From contig MNEL01000016.1 in NCBI GenBank assembly GCA_001917665.1, positions 1 through 64,000 on the forward strand: 64,000 nt of DNA. Reading direction: 5' to 3'. Source of the stretch: Gemmatimonadetes bacterium 13_1_40CM_69_22 (lineage in GTDB: Bacteria > Gemmatimonadota > Gemmatimonadetes > Gemmatimonadales > GWC2-71-9). Each line of letters begins with the position of its first letter. Within the stretch, counting starts at the first letter, position 1. A program made the translations under genes and the position numbers. The notes beneath the pieces are model-generated. The model did no database searches and was not told the origin of the DNA. It saw only the letters and a program-made list of their open reading frames with translations. This document shows, piece by piece, positions 8,482 through 17,587 of this stretch.

Positions 8482-9447
8482 GATCTCCCAATTCGAGAAC
8501 AGGACACCGTCGGCGGGATGTGCCTCCGGGTAGCCCTCGTACGTCATACGCAGATCCGTCCAGCGGACGCGGTAGCCGCGCGCGACGAGACGGCGGAACG
8601 CCTCCTCGTAGCGCGTCTGGCAGCGGATCGCCACGCGCCGGATGCCGAGCCGCGCCGCGGCGGCCTCCGTCCCCGCGATGGCGGCGTCGAACGCGGGGAG
8701 GTCGCGGGCGGCGAGCTTGAGCACGCGCACCTCGTCCTTGGGCCGGCCCTCGGCGAGCGGCGCGGCGTGCCAGAGGACGACGGCGTTCAGGTCGTCGTCA
8801 CCGTCCAGCAGCGACGCGTCACCCAGCCCGAGGTCGGCGGTGAGCAGCAGCTCGCGGGTGAAGTCGTACCCGGCCGCCAGCTCGTGCGCGAGCCGGCGCG
8901 CCGCGGCCAGGGCCTGGTCCGCCGCGCTCCCCTTGCGCTGCGACAGCAGCGTGGGAGGCGGGTGGCCGCGCGTCGCGATGTCGTTCGTCAGCGTGACGGT
9001 GAGGTGCGCCGGCGTAAAGCCGAGCCGCGCGTAGAACCCGATGTTCTCGACGGTGCGCGGCATGGTCTCGAGCCCGAGCGTGGCGACGTCCTGCTCGAGC
9101 AGCCAGTCGATCGCGGTGCGGACGATGGTCTTGCCGACCCCGGCACCCTGGCGATCGGGTCGCACGGCGAGGGGGCCCATCCAGCCCTCGGTCCCAGAGC
9201 GGTGCGCGATATTGAAGGCCGCGATCTGCCCGGAGTCGTCGCGCCACAGCAACGCGCCGGCGCCGGCGTCGAGCAGCGCGTAGCGCCAGACCTGGGGGTT
9301 CAGGTGCGGCACCCGCACCCCCACCAGTCCGTCCCGGCGGTACCGGTCGGTGAACGCTTCGGCGAACACGCGGTTCAATCCCGCTACGTCGCGCTCGCTC
9401 GCCGGCTCGGGGCCGGACAGCTGCTGCTCAGGCAGCCACGCCCGCAT
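8479..9447 (-). CDS. GNAT-family N-acetyltransferase
   Basis: 322 residues. The N-terminal half has the GNAT acetyl-CoA site (GPLAVRPDRQGAGVGKTIV, the R/Q-x-x-G-x-G/A P-loop) and ENIGFYARLGFTPAHLT, a standard beta-6/alpha-4 end. The C-terminal half (about 170-322) resembles a second, degenerate GNAT fold, giving the tandem arrangement seen in some acetyltransferases. The substrate is unknown. It overlaps the sbcC-type gene by 20 bases, so the two are translated from one message. The stop codon is inside the heptamer repeat at 8475-8481. Confidence 0.8.
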   Translation of the reverse strand: MRAWLPEQQLSGPEPASERDVAGLNRVFAEAFTDRYRRDGLVGVRVPHLNPQVWRYALLDAGAGALLWRDDSGQIAAFNIAHRSGTEGWMGPLAVRPDRQGAGVGKTIVRTAIDWLLEQDVATLGLETMPRTVENIGFYARLGFTPAHLTVTLTNDIATRGHPPPTLLSQRKGSAADQALAAARRLAHELAAGYDFTRELLLTADLGLGDASLLDGDDDLNAVVLWHAAPLAEGRPKDEVRVLKLAARDLPAFDAAIAGTEAAAARLGIRRVAIRCQTRYEEAFRRLVARGYRVRWTDLRMTYEGYPEAHPADGVLFSNWEI

Positions 9448-11857
9448 CGGCGGCTCCCAGCGTTGCCGTTTCGTCGCGCACGACGCTCGTGCCCCGCGCG
9501 GCGTCGTAGTCGACCCGGATCACCCGGTCCAGTCCCTCGCGCACCTGCTCAATGTGGGTGATCAGCACGACCTGGGGGAAGCGATCCGCGAGCCGTCGTA
9601 GCAAGCCGATGACGTGCTGGCGGCGGCTCTCGTCGAGCGAGCCGAAGATCTCGTCCAGCACGAGCAACGTCAGGGGCTGCCCGGCACGCTCGGCGATCAT
9701 CTGCGAGATCGCGAGGCGCAGTACCAGGTTCGCCACGTCCTCCTCGCCGCCGGAGATCACGGGCTTCGGCACGCCGTCGTCGAGGACGGTGACGGCGTAG
9801 TCGTCGTTCAGATCCACGGCTTCGTAGCGCCCGTCGGTCAGGTCGGCGAGGAAGCCCGAGGCAAGCTCCGCGATCTCCGGTCGCATGGCGGCGTTCAGGT
9901 CCGCCCGCAGATCGCCGAAGGCGCGGTCCAGCTCGTGGTGGAGCCGCAGCCGCAGCTTGAGCTCGGCGATCTGGCGCTCCCGCGTCGCTCGCTCCGCCTC
10001 ACGCCGCTCCACCTCGCGGATGCCCGCTTCGGCGGCCGTCAGCTCGCCGCGGGTCTCGGCGACGGCCAGCTCCGCCTCCCGCAGTGCCCGCGCCGCGCGA
10101 TCATGCCGCTCGCGCGCGGCCGCGAACGCCGGCTCGGAAAACCGCTCCGCCGCCACCGCTGCGGCGAGCTCGCGCGCGCGCCGCTCGTGCACGGACAGGG
10201 CTTGCTCGGCGAGCTCGGCCTCCTTGACCAGGATCTCCGCGCGCTTCGCCCGCTCGGCGAGCTTCGCCGCCTCCAGCGCCACGGGCTCGAGCTTGGTGAG
10301 CTCGGCCCGGACCGCGTCGTGCCGCTGCGGGTCGTAGCCCGTGGGCCGGGCCCGGATCATCCCGTCCAGCACGCGGGCCCGGGTCTCCAGCCCGCGGCGC
10401 TGCGCCACCGCCCGCTCGCGCTCCTCCAGCTGGGCGCGCAGCTCTCCGGCGCGCTCGCTCGCGCGGCGGCTCTCGACCAGCAGCGCCTCGCGCGCCGCCT
10501 CCACTGTGGTCACCGCCTCGGGCGGCTGGGCCAGCTGCTCGAGCCGTTGCCGGAAGTACTTGCCGTCGTCCACGATCGCCTGCATCTGGCGGTCGAGGAC
10601 GCCCAGCACCTCGGCGTACTCGGCCCCGAGCGGCCGCCGGCACGTCGGGCACGTCCCCTCGGGCCCGAGCCGTTCGATCTTGTCCCGCTGCTCCTTCACC
10701 TCGTCGTACTGCTTCAGCAGGTCCGCGCGGCGCGTGGTGGCGTACTCCTTCTCCCGCACCCACGCCGCCCGCTGCTCCTCGGCGGTGCGCTCGGCGACCT
10801 CGAGCCGCTCGGCGAGCGCGCGCGCCTCGCGCTCCACCCCGGCGAGCGCGTCCCCGGCCAGCGCCAGCTCGGCGATGCGGTGGTCGAGCACCACGATGGT
10901 CCGCATCAGCTCCGCCAGCTGCCCTTCGTCGGCCCGGCGGGCCGTCTCCTCCTTCTGCAAGTGCTCGAGCGCCGCCTGCTCGCGCTTCAGCCGCTCGATC
11001 GGCTCGAGCTCCGCGCGCAGCCCGTCGAGCTGGTCCCGGGCCTTGAGCGCTTCCGCCATCTCGCGGTCGAGTCGCTCGCACTCCTGCTTCGCGACCGTCA
11101 CCCCCTGCTCGGCCATCCGCCGGTCGCCGTCGAGCGAGTGGACCCGCTTCTCCTTCTCCACCCATTCCTGCCAGCGCGGCTCCTCGCGGACGTCCACCTC
11201 CTGCGCCCGCGTGCGGGCCGCCTGTGCCGCCGCGGCCGCCCGGCGCGCCTGCTCGAGTCGCGCCGCCGCGGTGGCTCGCTCGCGCTCGAGCACCGCCTGC
11301 TCGGGCAACCCCACTTCGCGGCCGTGCAGCTCCGCCGCCAGTGCGTTCCGCTGCTCGCGGATCCGCTCCTGGGCGATGCTCAGCTGCTCATACCGCAGTA
11401 CGCGCGACAGGAAGGCGGCGCGCTCGGGGCGGGTCAGCTTCGCCATCACGGCCAGGTCCTTCTGTCCGGTGAAGTACGTGTTGAAGAACTCGTCGTGCGT
11501 CATCCCGAGCCCGCGCTCGAGCTTCGCCGTCACTTCGGTGAGCGAGTTCGCGATGAGCTGCCCGTCCTGGTAGAGCTCGGCGTTGTGCAGGCCGCGGACC
11601 ACCTTGTACTCGTGCGCCCCGACCCCGAATTCCATCTCCACGCGGACGCTCGAGCGCGCCTTGGCGCGCAGGTTGCGGATCGAGTCCTTGTCGCCGCGCG
11701 CGGCGACGTTGCCGTAGATCGCCCACGCGATCGCTTCGAGCAGTGTCGTCTTCCCCGAGCCGTTCGGCCCGATGATCCCCGTGATCCCAGGCCCGAGCAC
11801 CAGGTCGGTGTCGGCGTGCTGGCGGAAGTTCAACAGCCGCAGCCGGTGGAGGCGCAT
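9428..11857 (-). CDS. sbcC: SbcC/Rad50-type SMC-like ATPase
   Basis: 809 residues. Walker A GPNGSGKTTLLEA is near residue 32. Two long coiled-coil arms full of E/R/A/L flank a zinc hook GTCPTCRRPLG (CxxC near residue 400) that dimerises the molecule. The C-terminal lobe holds the ABC signature region (VISGGEEDVANLVLRLAISQ) and Walker B (LTLLVLDEIFGSLDE), followed by a D-loop. With the adjacent SbcD it should form the Mre11-Rad50 complex, which tethers and trims DNA ends and opens hairpins. It is shorter than E. coli SbcC (about 1050), with archaeal Rad50-like proportions. Its start overlaps the stop of sbcD (TGATG at 11855-11859). Confidence 0.93.
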   Translation of the reverse strand: MRLHRLRLLNFRQHADTDLVLGPGITGIIGPNGSGKTTLLEAIAWAIYGNVAARGDKDSIRNLRAKARSSVRVEMEFGVGAHEYKVVRGLHNAELYQDGQLIANSLTEVTAKLERGLGMTHDEFFNTYFTGQKDLAVMAKLTRPERAAFLSRVLRYEQLSIAQERIREQRNALAAELHGREVGLPEQAVLERERATAAARLEQARRAAAAAQAARTRAQEVDVREEPRWQEWVEKEKRVHSLDGDRRMAEQGVTVAKQECERLDREMAEALKARDQLDGLRAELEPIERLKREQAALEHLQKEETARRADEGQLAELMRTIVVLDHRIAELALAGDALAGVEREARALAERLEVAERTAEEQRAAWVREKEYATTRRADLLKQYDEVKEQRDKIERLGPEGTCPTCRRPLGAEYAEVLGVLDRQMQAIVDDGKYFRQRLEQLAQPPEAVTTVEAAREALLVESRRASERAGELRAQLEERERAVAQRRGLETRARVLDGMIRARPTGYDPQRHDAVRAELTKLEPVALEAAKLAERAKRAEILVKEAELAEQALSVHERRARELAAAVAAERFSEPAFAAARERHDRAARALREAELAVAETRGELTAAEAGIREVERREAERATRERQIAELKLRLRLHHELDRAFGDLRADLNAAMRPEIAELASGFLADLTDGRYEAVDLNDDYAVTVLDDGVPKPVISGGEEDVANLVLRLAISQMIAERAGQPLTLLVLDEIFGSLDESRRQHVIGLLRRLADRFPQVVLITHIEQVREGLDRVIRVDYDAARGTSVVRDETATLGAADAGVAA

Positions 11858-13035
11858 CAGCCCCGCTCCCCCACGTCCCGTCCCACCCGCTCGAGGTACT
11901 CGACGCCCAGCCGCACGAATTCGTCGCGGTCCAGATCGGCGTCGAGCGGCCGCCGGCCCAGGAACTCACGCAGCGTGTCGGGGAGGGTGTGCCGGCGGCC
12001 CGGCGCGCCGGCGCCGATCACGCGCTGCTCCTCCGGCCGCCGCAGATCGAGGTGAAAGCTGAGCGCCCGCGCCTTGCACTGGCGGATCGCGGAGTGGTCC
12101 AGATCACGCGCGGTCGCGCGCGCGACGTTCCACACGAGCAGCCGCACCACCTGGTCGTCGATCGGCGGCTGCGCGGCCCCCACTGCCGCTGCGATGTGCT
12201 GGTCCAGCTGCTTGGCCGAGAGCCCATTGCCATCGATCGCCGGCAGCTCGTAGTGCCGACGGGCCGGCACAATCGGACGGAAGCTGACGTGTGCGCCTGG
12301 CAGCTCGACCAGCAAGTAGCCCTTCCCGCGCCGTCCCTGCTCTTCCTCGTCCTGCAGCTGCCCCCACGGATTCGGGGTCACGTACTCGAGGCTGCCGGCG
12401 TACCACGCGTTGGCTGCGACCGGTTGCGCCACGTGGTAGTGCCCCAGCGCGACGTAGTCCCACTGGGCCGGGGCGAGATCGTGCTGATTGAGCAGGGCGC
12501 CGCCGTATTCCGCGGTGCCGCGCTGCTCGCCCAGACCGGGCAGCTGCCCGTGCAGGAGCAGCACGTTGCACGTCGTGCCGCGCTGCGGCCGGAGCGCCGG
12601 GCGCTCGGGCTGGGCCACCGCCTGGTGCGGTGCGGCGAAGACGGAGCAGTCCAGCTTGGAGAACGTCAGGTAGCGCGCTTGATCGACCACGACGTCGACG
12701 CCGAGCGCCTCATACAAGCGGAGGATCGTCCCGGTCTCCACGGACCGCGGCGTGTCGTGCTCTCCGGCGATCATCACGACCGGCGCGTCCGGCAGGCCCG
12801 TGCGCAACCGGTGCAGCTGCTGGAACAGGAACAGGATCGCAGGATTGGTGGGCCGGACGGAATGGAAGACGTCGCCCGCCAGTACGATGAGGTCGGGCCG
12901 CTGGACCAGGAGGTCGTCCACGGCACGGCGGAACGCCTCGGCCACGTCCGCCTCGCGCTGATTCCCGCCCCGGGGCGTCTGCCGGTCGTACTGGCGGAAG
13001 CCGAGGTGGAGATCGGCGAGGTGAGCGAGCTTCAC
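11857..13035 (-). CDS. sbcD: SbcD/Mre11-type nuclease
   Basis: 392 residues. Calcineurin-like phosphoesterase motifs in order: DLHLG (residues 8-12), GDVFH (near 54), GEHD (near 92), and GHYH further on (YVALGHYHVAQ). The third motif is normally GNHD; here the Asn is replaced by Glu, which is worth noting because that Asn is a metal ligand in the family. A C-terminal region of about 120 residues would form the capping and Rad50-binding parts. It is directly coupled to sbcC. The product is cytoplasmic and acts on double-strand ends, stalled forks and palindrome-derived hairpins. Confidence 0.92.
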   Translation of the reverse strand: MKLAHLADLHLGFRQYDRQTPRGGNQREADVAEAFRRAVDDLLVQRPDLIVLAGDVFHSVRPTNPAILFLFQQLHRLRTGLPDAPVVMIAGEHDTPRSVETGTILRLYEALGVDVVVDQARYLTFSKLDCSVFAAPHQAVAQPERPALRPQRGTTCNVLLLHGQLPGLGEQRGTAEYGGALLNQHDLAPAQWDYVALGHYHVAQPVAANAWYAGSLEYVTPNPWGQLQDEEEQGRRGKGYLLVELPGAHVSFRPIVPARRHYELPAIDGNGLSAKQLDQHIAAAVGAAQPPIDDQVVRLLVWNVARATARDLDHSAIRQCKARALSFHLDLRRPEEQRVIGAGAPGRRHTLPDTLREFLGRRPLDADLDRDEFVRLGVEYLERVGRDVGERG

Positions 13036-13039
13036 GCGC

Positions 13040-13888
13040 TCAGTTGGTGCCCGTGAGCTGCAGCGATGTCTGTTGCTCCATGGCGATGGTCATGCCTGCC
13101 GATCCGCTCTGCGGGTCGTGCACCGCGATCCGCATCGTGCCGCCCATGCTGTAGCGCACGGGCACGCTCCTGGCGAGGGAGAAGACCTGCTCGCCCGCAA
13201 TCGCCCCGGTGAGCTTCACCGTGGCCGTCCGACCCTGCTGGGTGATCGTGAACGGATCTCCCGGGAAGGTCGTCTCGACCGTGAGCAGGATGGACGTGTC
13301 GGCGCCCGCGACCTGGATCTCTTTCAGCGTGAGCGTGGTGCGCGCCTTGAGGGGCGCGCTCGCCCCCAACCGTGCGGCGATCGGCAGCTCGGTTTCGGAG
13401 CTCCACGAGTCGCCCACTCCCACCGGCCCCTCGGGAAGCGGGACGGTCATCCCCCTGACACTGTTCCCCATCTGCTCGGCGACTGGGGACGGCTGGCCCT
13501 CGATCCCGCTGAAGCTCGCGCTCACGACGTGCATGCGGTCGTCATAGACGACTTTGCTGGTCAGCCCGCGCATCCGGTCGAGCGCCGGCGCCATACCGGC
13601 CGGCACCATCGTGGTCGAGTCGTAGGTGACCGTGACACCGATACCGCCGGTGGTGGGGCCTGTGACCGCCTGCGAGTAATAGATGTGCAGCGTGACGTCC
13701 TGTCCGGGGAGCTGCGCCATCGGGCCGCCTTCCATTTTCACGGAATTCTGCTGCTGGAGCGCGTAGTGATACGTGGCGCCCGTGGGCGGGTGGTAGCGAA
13801 GCGAGACCTTCGGCCCGCGCGCGCTGCGGCAGCCGCCGACCACGACCACCGCCGTGGCGGCGACGGCGAGACGACGGGCGGTGCTCAT
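13040..13888 (-). CDS. lipoprotein, DUF6263-like
   Basis: 282 residues with a lipoprotein signal (RLAVAATAVVVVGGC, Cys at position 20). The rest is beta-rich and resembles the family annotated DUF6263: HYALQQQNSVKM, a central MTVPLPEGPVGVGDSW, and a C-terminal strand-rich part. Function unknown. It is inserted between the herA and sbcD genes with short gaps (4 and 18 bases), so it is co-transcribed with them though its envelope location makes a part in DNA repair unlikely. Confidence 0.65.
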   Translation of the reverse strand: MSTARRLAVAATAVVVVGGCRSARGPKVSLRYHPPTGATYHYALQQQNSVKMEGGPMAQLPGQDVTLHIYYSQAVTGPTTGGIGVTVTYDSTTMVPAGMAPALDRMRGLTSKVVYDDRMHVVSASFSGIEGQPSPVAEQMGNSVRGMTVPLPEGPVGVGDSWSSETELPIAARLGASAPLKARTTLTLKEIQVAGADTSILLTVETTFPGDPFTITQQGRTATVKLTGAIAGEQVFSLARSVPVRYSMGGTMRIAVHDPQSGSAGMTIAMEQQTSLQLTGTN

Positions 13889-13906
13889 GTCGCGGCTCCC
13901 ATCAAT

Positions 13907-15865
13907 TCAGTATGGCTCTTCAGAGATCGGATTGAGCGGCGGCACCGCCTCCCGGGCGGGCGCCGCAGCGGGCGCGACCCGTACGCCCAGCATGCGGCGG
14001 AAACACGCGAGCGCGTCGTCGGGGCGCGTCCGGCGGACCGCCGCGAGCGCGCGGCGCACGTCATCCGGGCGCCGCTCGGCGATCAAGTCCTTCACCTGGT
14101 TCGGCCGGATGCGCCGGTCGAGCCGCACCAGCTGGCGCACGACGGCCTCCTCGAACGGCAGGTCGGCACTGGGCGGGAACCGCTCGACGCCGTCCCGGCC
14201 GCGGAGCACCGCGGGTCGGGGGAACCGGACGAAGATCGGCTGCGTGAAGTGCGGGTGGCGCAGCATCAGCTCCCCGATCGGCAGCGTGGCGAGCTTGATC
14301 TTGATTGCCGGCGACAGCACGTGGTAGCCGGGCGTCGCGAGCTCGTCGGCGTCCATTCGCCCGAACAGCGTCGTGCCCGCGTTCCCGACCACCCGCCGGT
14401 GCACCTGCGAGCGGAACTGCTCGGCGCCGAACAGCACGAGACCAAGGTAACGTCCCCGCTCGGAGATATCGAGCAGCATTTTGCGCACGTACGTCTCCGG
14501 CCCGTCGCCCGGCGCGTACTTGTTGAGCTCGTCCACGAACACCACCACGGCCTCGACGCCCAGATCGCGCCGCTCCAGGTGCTCGCGCAGTTTGGAGACG
14601 GCGCGCGCGAAGACGAGGTCCTGGCCGAGGGGATCCACGTTCGCGACGTCCACGACGTACACGGTCCGGTCCTCGAACCGCCCCCACGGGAGGTCGTTCG
14701 ACGGGCCGTCGTCGGTGACGAGACCCTTGCAGCGGGTGGAGATGTTGGACAGCCGGTTGCGGACCTTGCGAATGGTGGCGATGTGATGCGTGCGCCACAT
14801 GTCGCTCCGCCCGGAGAGCTCGAGCCCGTCGAAAATCGCCCGGAACAGCCCGTCCAGGTCGGCGAACGACTGCACCCGGTGGCTCCCGCCGAAGCCGTCG
14901 TCGAACTCCTTGTTGAGCACACGGTCGGAGAGGAAGTCGATGAATGCGTCGGCTTTGGCGTCGATGTCGTCGCGGTTCAAGAGCACCTCCGCGAAGTCGA
15001 GCACCTCGGCGAGCCCCCACACGAGGGGCTCGACGTCCCCCACGAGATCGGGGTGGGTCCGGAGCGTGTTGAGGTTCACCCCGTCGGCCTTGCAGGGCGC
15101 GTAATAACGGACGCGCGCGAACGGCTGCGGCGTGAGCCCGAGGCGCTCGTAGCGGCGGCGATCCGCGTCGTCGAGCGGGCCGGGGCGATCGAGGAAGCAG
15201 AGGTCCGGCCCTTTCACGTTGAAGCACAGGGCGGCGATCCGGCCCTTGTGCGCCGGGAAGTGCTGAAAGATGGACGCGAGCAGGAACTCGACCGCGCTCG
15301 TCTTGGTCGCGAGCCCCGAAACACCGGAGATGTTGAGGTGCGCGGCTTCGGGGCCGAGCAGGAAGTCGGCGTCGAGATAGACCGGCGCCTCGAGGCCCGC
15401 TGCCGTGTAGAGGCCGACGGGGATCCCCGTCGGCTGCGCGCCGGCCACGTAGGCATCCATGCGCAGCGCCTGCGCCACGTCGGCGTCGCTCGCGACGTAT
15501 ACGGCGCCGAGCGGCACGGGTTGGAGCGGCTCCTCCGGGTGTTGCCGCAGCACCGCCGCGGTCCACAAGCGGATCTCCTGGCGGACCGTGGGACTCTCCG
15601 CCGCCTTCGCCGGGTCTCCCTCGGCGCCCACCACGTCGTGCAGCGGAGTCGCCAGGTCGGAGTACGCAAATCCATCCGTCACCACGCCGAACACGATGCG
15701 TCCGGGCCCCTGATCCCCGACCCTGGGCCCTTCGACTTTGACGATCGCCCCGATGCCGATGGTGGTCTCGTTCGCGGTCCAGAAGTGGAATTGGTGCGGC
15801 GTCGCGGGCTTGAGCTCGGTGGCGACGACACGGCCGATGGGTGTGGGCTCCCGATGCTGGATCAC
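13907..15865 (-). CDS. herA: HerA-type DNA translocase ATPase
   Basis: 652 residues. The N-terminal HAS-barrel-like domain (about 1-110: GRVVATELKP..., GRIVFGVVTDGFAY) is followed by a RecA/FtsK-like core. Walker A is SGVSGLATKTS (near residue 180) and Walker B is VVVFVDELNKYAP (near 430). HerA forms hexamers that pump DNA and work with the NurA nuclease in end resection. The paired nurA gene is immediately upstream and overlaps by ATGA (15862-15865). A C-terminal tail of about 50 residues (RRPDDVRRALAAVRR...) is helical and basic. Alternative: another FtsK/HerA clade ATPase, but the nurA partner supports the call. Confidence 0.85.
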   Translation of the reverse strand: MIQHREPTPIGRVVATELKPATPHQFHFWTANETTIGIGAIVKVEGPRVGDQGPGRIVFGVVTDGFAYSDLATPLHDVVGAEGDPAKAAESPTVRQEIRLWTAAVLRQHPEEPLQPVPLGAVYVASDADVAQALRMDAYVAGAQPTGIPVGLYTAAGLEAPVYLDADFLLGPEAAHLNISGVSGLATKTSAVEFLLASIFQHFPAHKGRIAALCFNVKGPDLCFLDRPGPLDDADRRRYERLGLTPQPFARVRYYAPCKADGVNLNTLRTHPDLVGDVEPLVWGLAEVLDFAEVLLNRDDIDAKADAFIDFLSDRVLNKEFDDGFGGSHRVQSFADLDGLFRAIFDGLELSGRSDMWRTHHIATIRKVRNRLSNISTRCKGLVTDDGPSNDLPWGRFEDRTVYVVDVANVDPLGQDLVFARAVSKLREHLERRDLGVEAVVVFVDELNKYAPGDGPETYVRKMLLDISERGRYLGLVLFGAEQFRSQVHRRVVGNAGTTLFGRMDADELATPGYHVLSPAIKIKLATLPIGELMLRHPHFTQPIFVRFPRPAVLRGRDGVERFPPSADLPFEEAVVRQLVRLDRRIRPNQVKDLIAERRPDDVRRALAAVRRTRPDDALACFRRMLGVRVAPAAAPAREAVPPLNPISEEPY

Positions 15866-16851
15866 GATCCCGTTCTCGGGAGGCGGGATCCGGGAGGCGA
15901 CAGCAGGTCCCGCGGCGCGCGGCTCCGTAGATAGGTCTCCACGTCATGTATAGGATACAACAGGCGGTCCCAGCGTGCGTCGGGCGTCGAGAGCGGGGAC
16001 CGCTCGCGCTCGAGCCACGCCGACAGGGCAGAGGCGCGGGCGAGCGTGTCGGGGTGCGCGCGCGCTTCGACCCGCACGAGGCCGTACAGCAGGTCGTTGC
16101 CTTCCCAGGGCCAGAACCGGAGGTACCAGGAATAGATCGCGCGCCGCGCCCCGCGACTCCGCGGCTCGAACACGCTGGTGCGGTGTCCCGCCGGCAGCGT
16201 GAGCGCCCGCTCCAGCTCGGCACCCTCGAAATACTGCGCACCGTGACTCTTGATGACGCCCACGGCGCGGGGATGCGCGGAGAGCGCGACCGAATCGGAC
16301 AGCACGCCGTCGACGACGAGCCACTCGTCCGGGCCGAGCCCCGCCAGGCAGCGCTCCGCCAGCGCGCGCTCGAGCGCCAGGCGGGCCCGCTCCAGCTCCC
16401 GCCGCGCCGCCTGGATCGCCCGGGCGGGCTGGCCGGCATCCTCGGCGGCGAACTCGACTACGTCGACGCCGCACGTCTCGAGCGCCCGGCGCACCGGCGC
16501 CGCGAGCGATGCGAGCCGGGTGACGGCGAGCTCGCGCGACAGCTCGGATCCGGTGCGGAGCCGCCGGTCGGGCCCGCGGCGGCGCACGGCCGCGGCCACG
16601 TAGCCGCGCACGATGGGAGTCACGCCGCCGTAGCCCACCACCCGCCACTGCTCGATCCCGTCGAGGAACCCTACCGCGCCGGGCGAAAGCGGCCGCGCGT
16701 CGGCGACCGAGCGCGTCCGGAGCTCCGCATCCTCGACCAAGTCGGCGCCCGTGAACTCCTCGAGGTCGGTTCGCCCCGCGCTCGCGTCCGGCACATAGGA
16801 GGCGGGCACCGCGCCGGCCGCCAGGATCGCGTCGACCCAGGAGCCGGCCAC
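15862..16851 (-). CDS. nurA: NurA-like nuclease
   Basis: 329 residues. The features of the NurA domain are visible: GFLDGIEQWRVVGYGG near residue 60 (first metal Asp), LVVDGVLSDSVAL near 190 (second Asp), and GVIKSHGAQY near 215 (the Lys-containing core). NurA is an RNase H-like exonuclease that resects 5' ends while held by HerA. Co-translation with herA supports a joint complex. It begins one base after the stop of the ubiG-like gene. Sequence identity to archaeal NurA is clearly low, so the call depends on motif order plus context. Confidence 0.75.
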   Translation of the reverse strand: MAGSWVDAILAAGAVPASYVPDASAGRTDLEEFTGADLVEDAELRTRSVADARPLSPGAVGFLDGIEQWRVVGYGGVTPIVRGYVAAAVRRRGPDRRLRTGSELSRELAVTRLASLAAPVRRALETCGVDVVEFAAEDAGQPARAIQAARRELERARLALERALAERCLAGLGPDEWLVVDGVLSDSVALSAHPRAVGVIKSHGAQYFEGAELERALTLPAGHRTSVFEPRSRGARRAIYSWYLRFWPWEGNDLLYGLVRVEARAHPDTLARASALSAWLERERSPLSTPDARWDRLLYPIHDVETYLRSRAPRDLLSPPGSRLPRTGS

Positions 16852-16852
16852 G

Positions 16853-17587
16853 TTACCGCGTCCGCAGGGCCCAGCCGAGATACGTCACGGTGAGGTCGTC
16901 GATGAGTATGCGACGGCCGCTGCCGTCGCCCGCGCGCGCGATCCCCTTCATCTCCTGCACGACCATGCCGTTCCGCGCCAGTCCCTCGGTCAGCTCGTCC
17001 GGCGTGATGAACCGGGTGAAATCGTGGAATCCCTCGGGCATGGTGTGCTCCACGTACTCCTCCGCCCAGATGAGCTGCAGAAACGCGGCGATGGTGCGGT
17101 TGTGGGTGAGGAACCCCAGGCCGCCGCCTGGTGCGAGCACCGCCGCGATCCCCGCCAGCGTGCGGCCGAGGTGGTCCACGTGCTCCAAAACGTCGACAGC
17201 AAAAACGAGATCGAAGAGTTCAGTGAAGTTGCAAGACGCCAAGTTTTCAGCCGCCGCCACACGATAGTCGACGGAGAGGCCGGAGCGTGCCGCGTGCTGG
17301 CGCGCCGCTGCGAGCGACTTCTCGGACGGGTCGACGCCCGTCACCACGGCGCCTTCAGCCGCCAGCGACTCGGCGAGGATCCCGCCGCCGCAGCCGACGT
17401 CGAGGGCGTGCTTGCCCCCGAAGCCCCCGAACACGCGGCGAAAATACTCCACCCGCGCCGCGTTGAGCTGGTGCAGCCCCACGAACGGGCCCGCATCGCT
17501 CCACCAGACGTCGGGCAGCCGCTCGACGAGTCGCTCGTACTTCTCGGGCTCCGGCAGCCCGCCGACCCGCGGCAGGGGATCGCTCAT
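16853..17587 (-). CDS. UbiG-like SAM-dependent O-methyltransferase
   Basis: 244 residues. Class I methyltransferase with motif I LDVGCGGGILAESLA, motif II VTGVDPSE, and FDLVFAVDVLEHVDH, matching the UbiG/Coq3 family (methylation of polyprenyl hydroxybenzoates). The N-terminal WWSDAGPFVGLHQLNAARVEY matches the UbiG substrate-side signature. No other ubiquinone gene is in the window, so the natural substrate stays open. It overlaps the upstream O-methyltransferase by ATGA (17584-17587). Confidence 0.75.
   Translation of the reverse strand: MSDPLPRVGGLPEPEKYERLVERLPDVWWSDAGPFVGLHQLNAARVEYFRRVFGGFGGKHALDVGCGGGILAESLAAEGAVVTGVDPSEKSLAAARQHAARSGLSVDYRVAAAENLASCNFTELFDLVFAVDVLEHVDHLGRTLAGIAAVLAPGGGLGFLTHNRTIAAFLQLIWAEEYVEHTMPEGFHDFTRFITPDELTEGLARNGMVVQEMKGIARAGDGSGRRILIDDLTVTYLGWALRTR

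Noticed and set aside
9614-12055. Long open frame on the plus strand opposite sbcC (813 codons), and similar ones at 13073-15934 (+) and 30498-33173 (-)
   Set aside because: They are antisense shadows caused by high GC; translations are His/Arg/Pro-rich without family features, while the opposite strand codes well-known proteins.
13907-16851. HerA-NurA pair as part of a phage-defence island
   Set aside because: No Sir2, DUF4297 or other defence effector is present, and the neighbours are SbcCD and metabolic methyltransferases, so a repair role is more likely.
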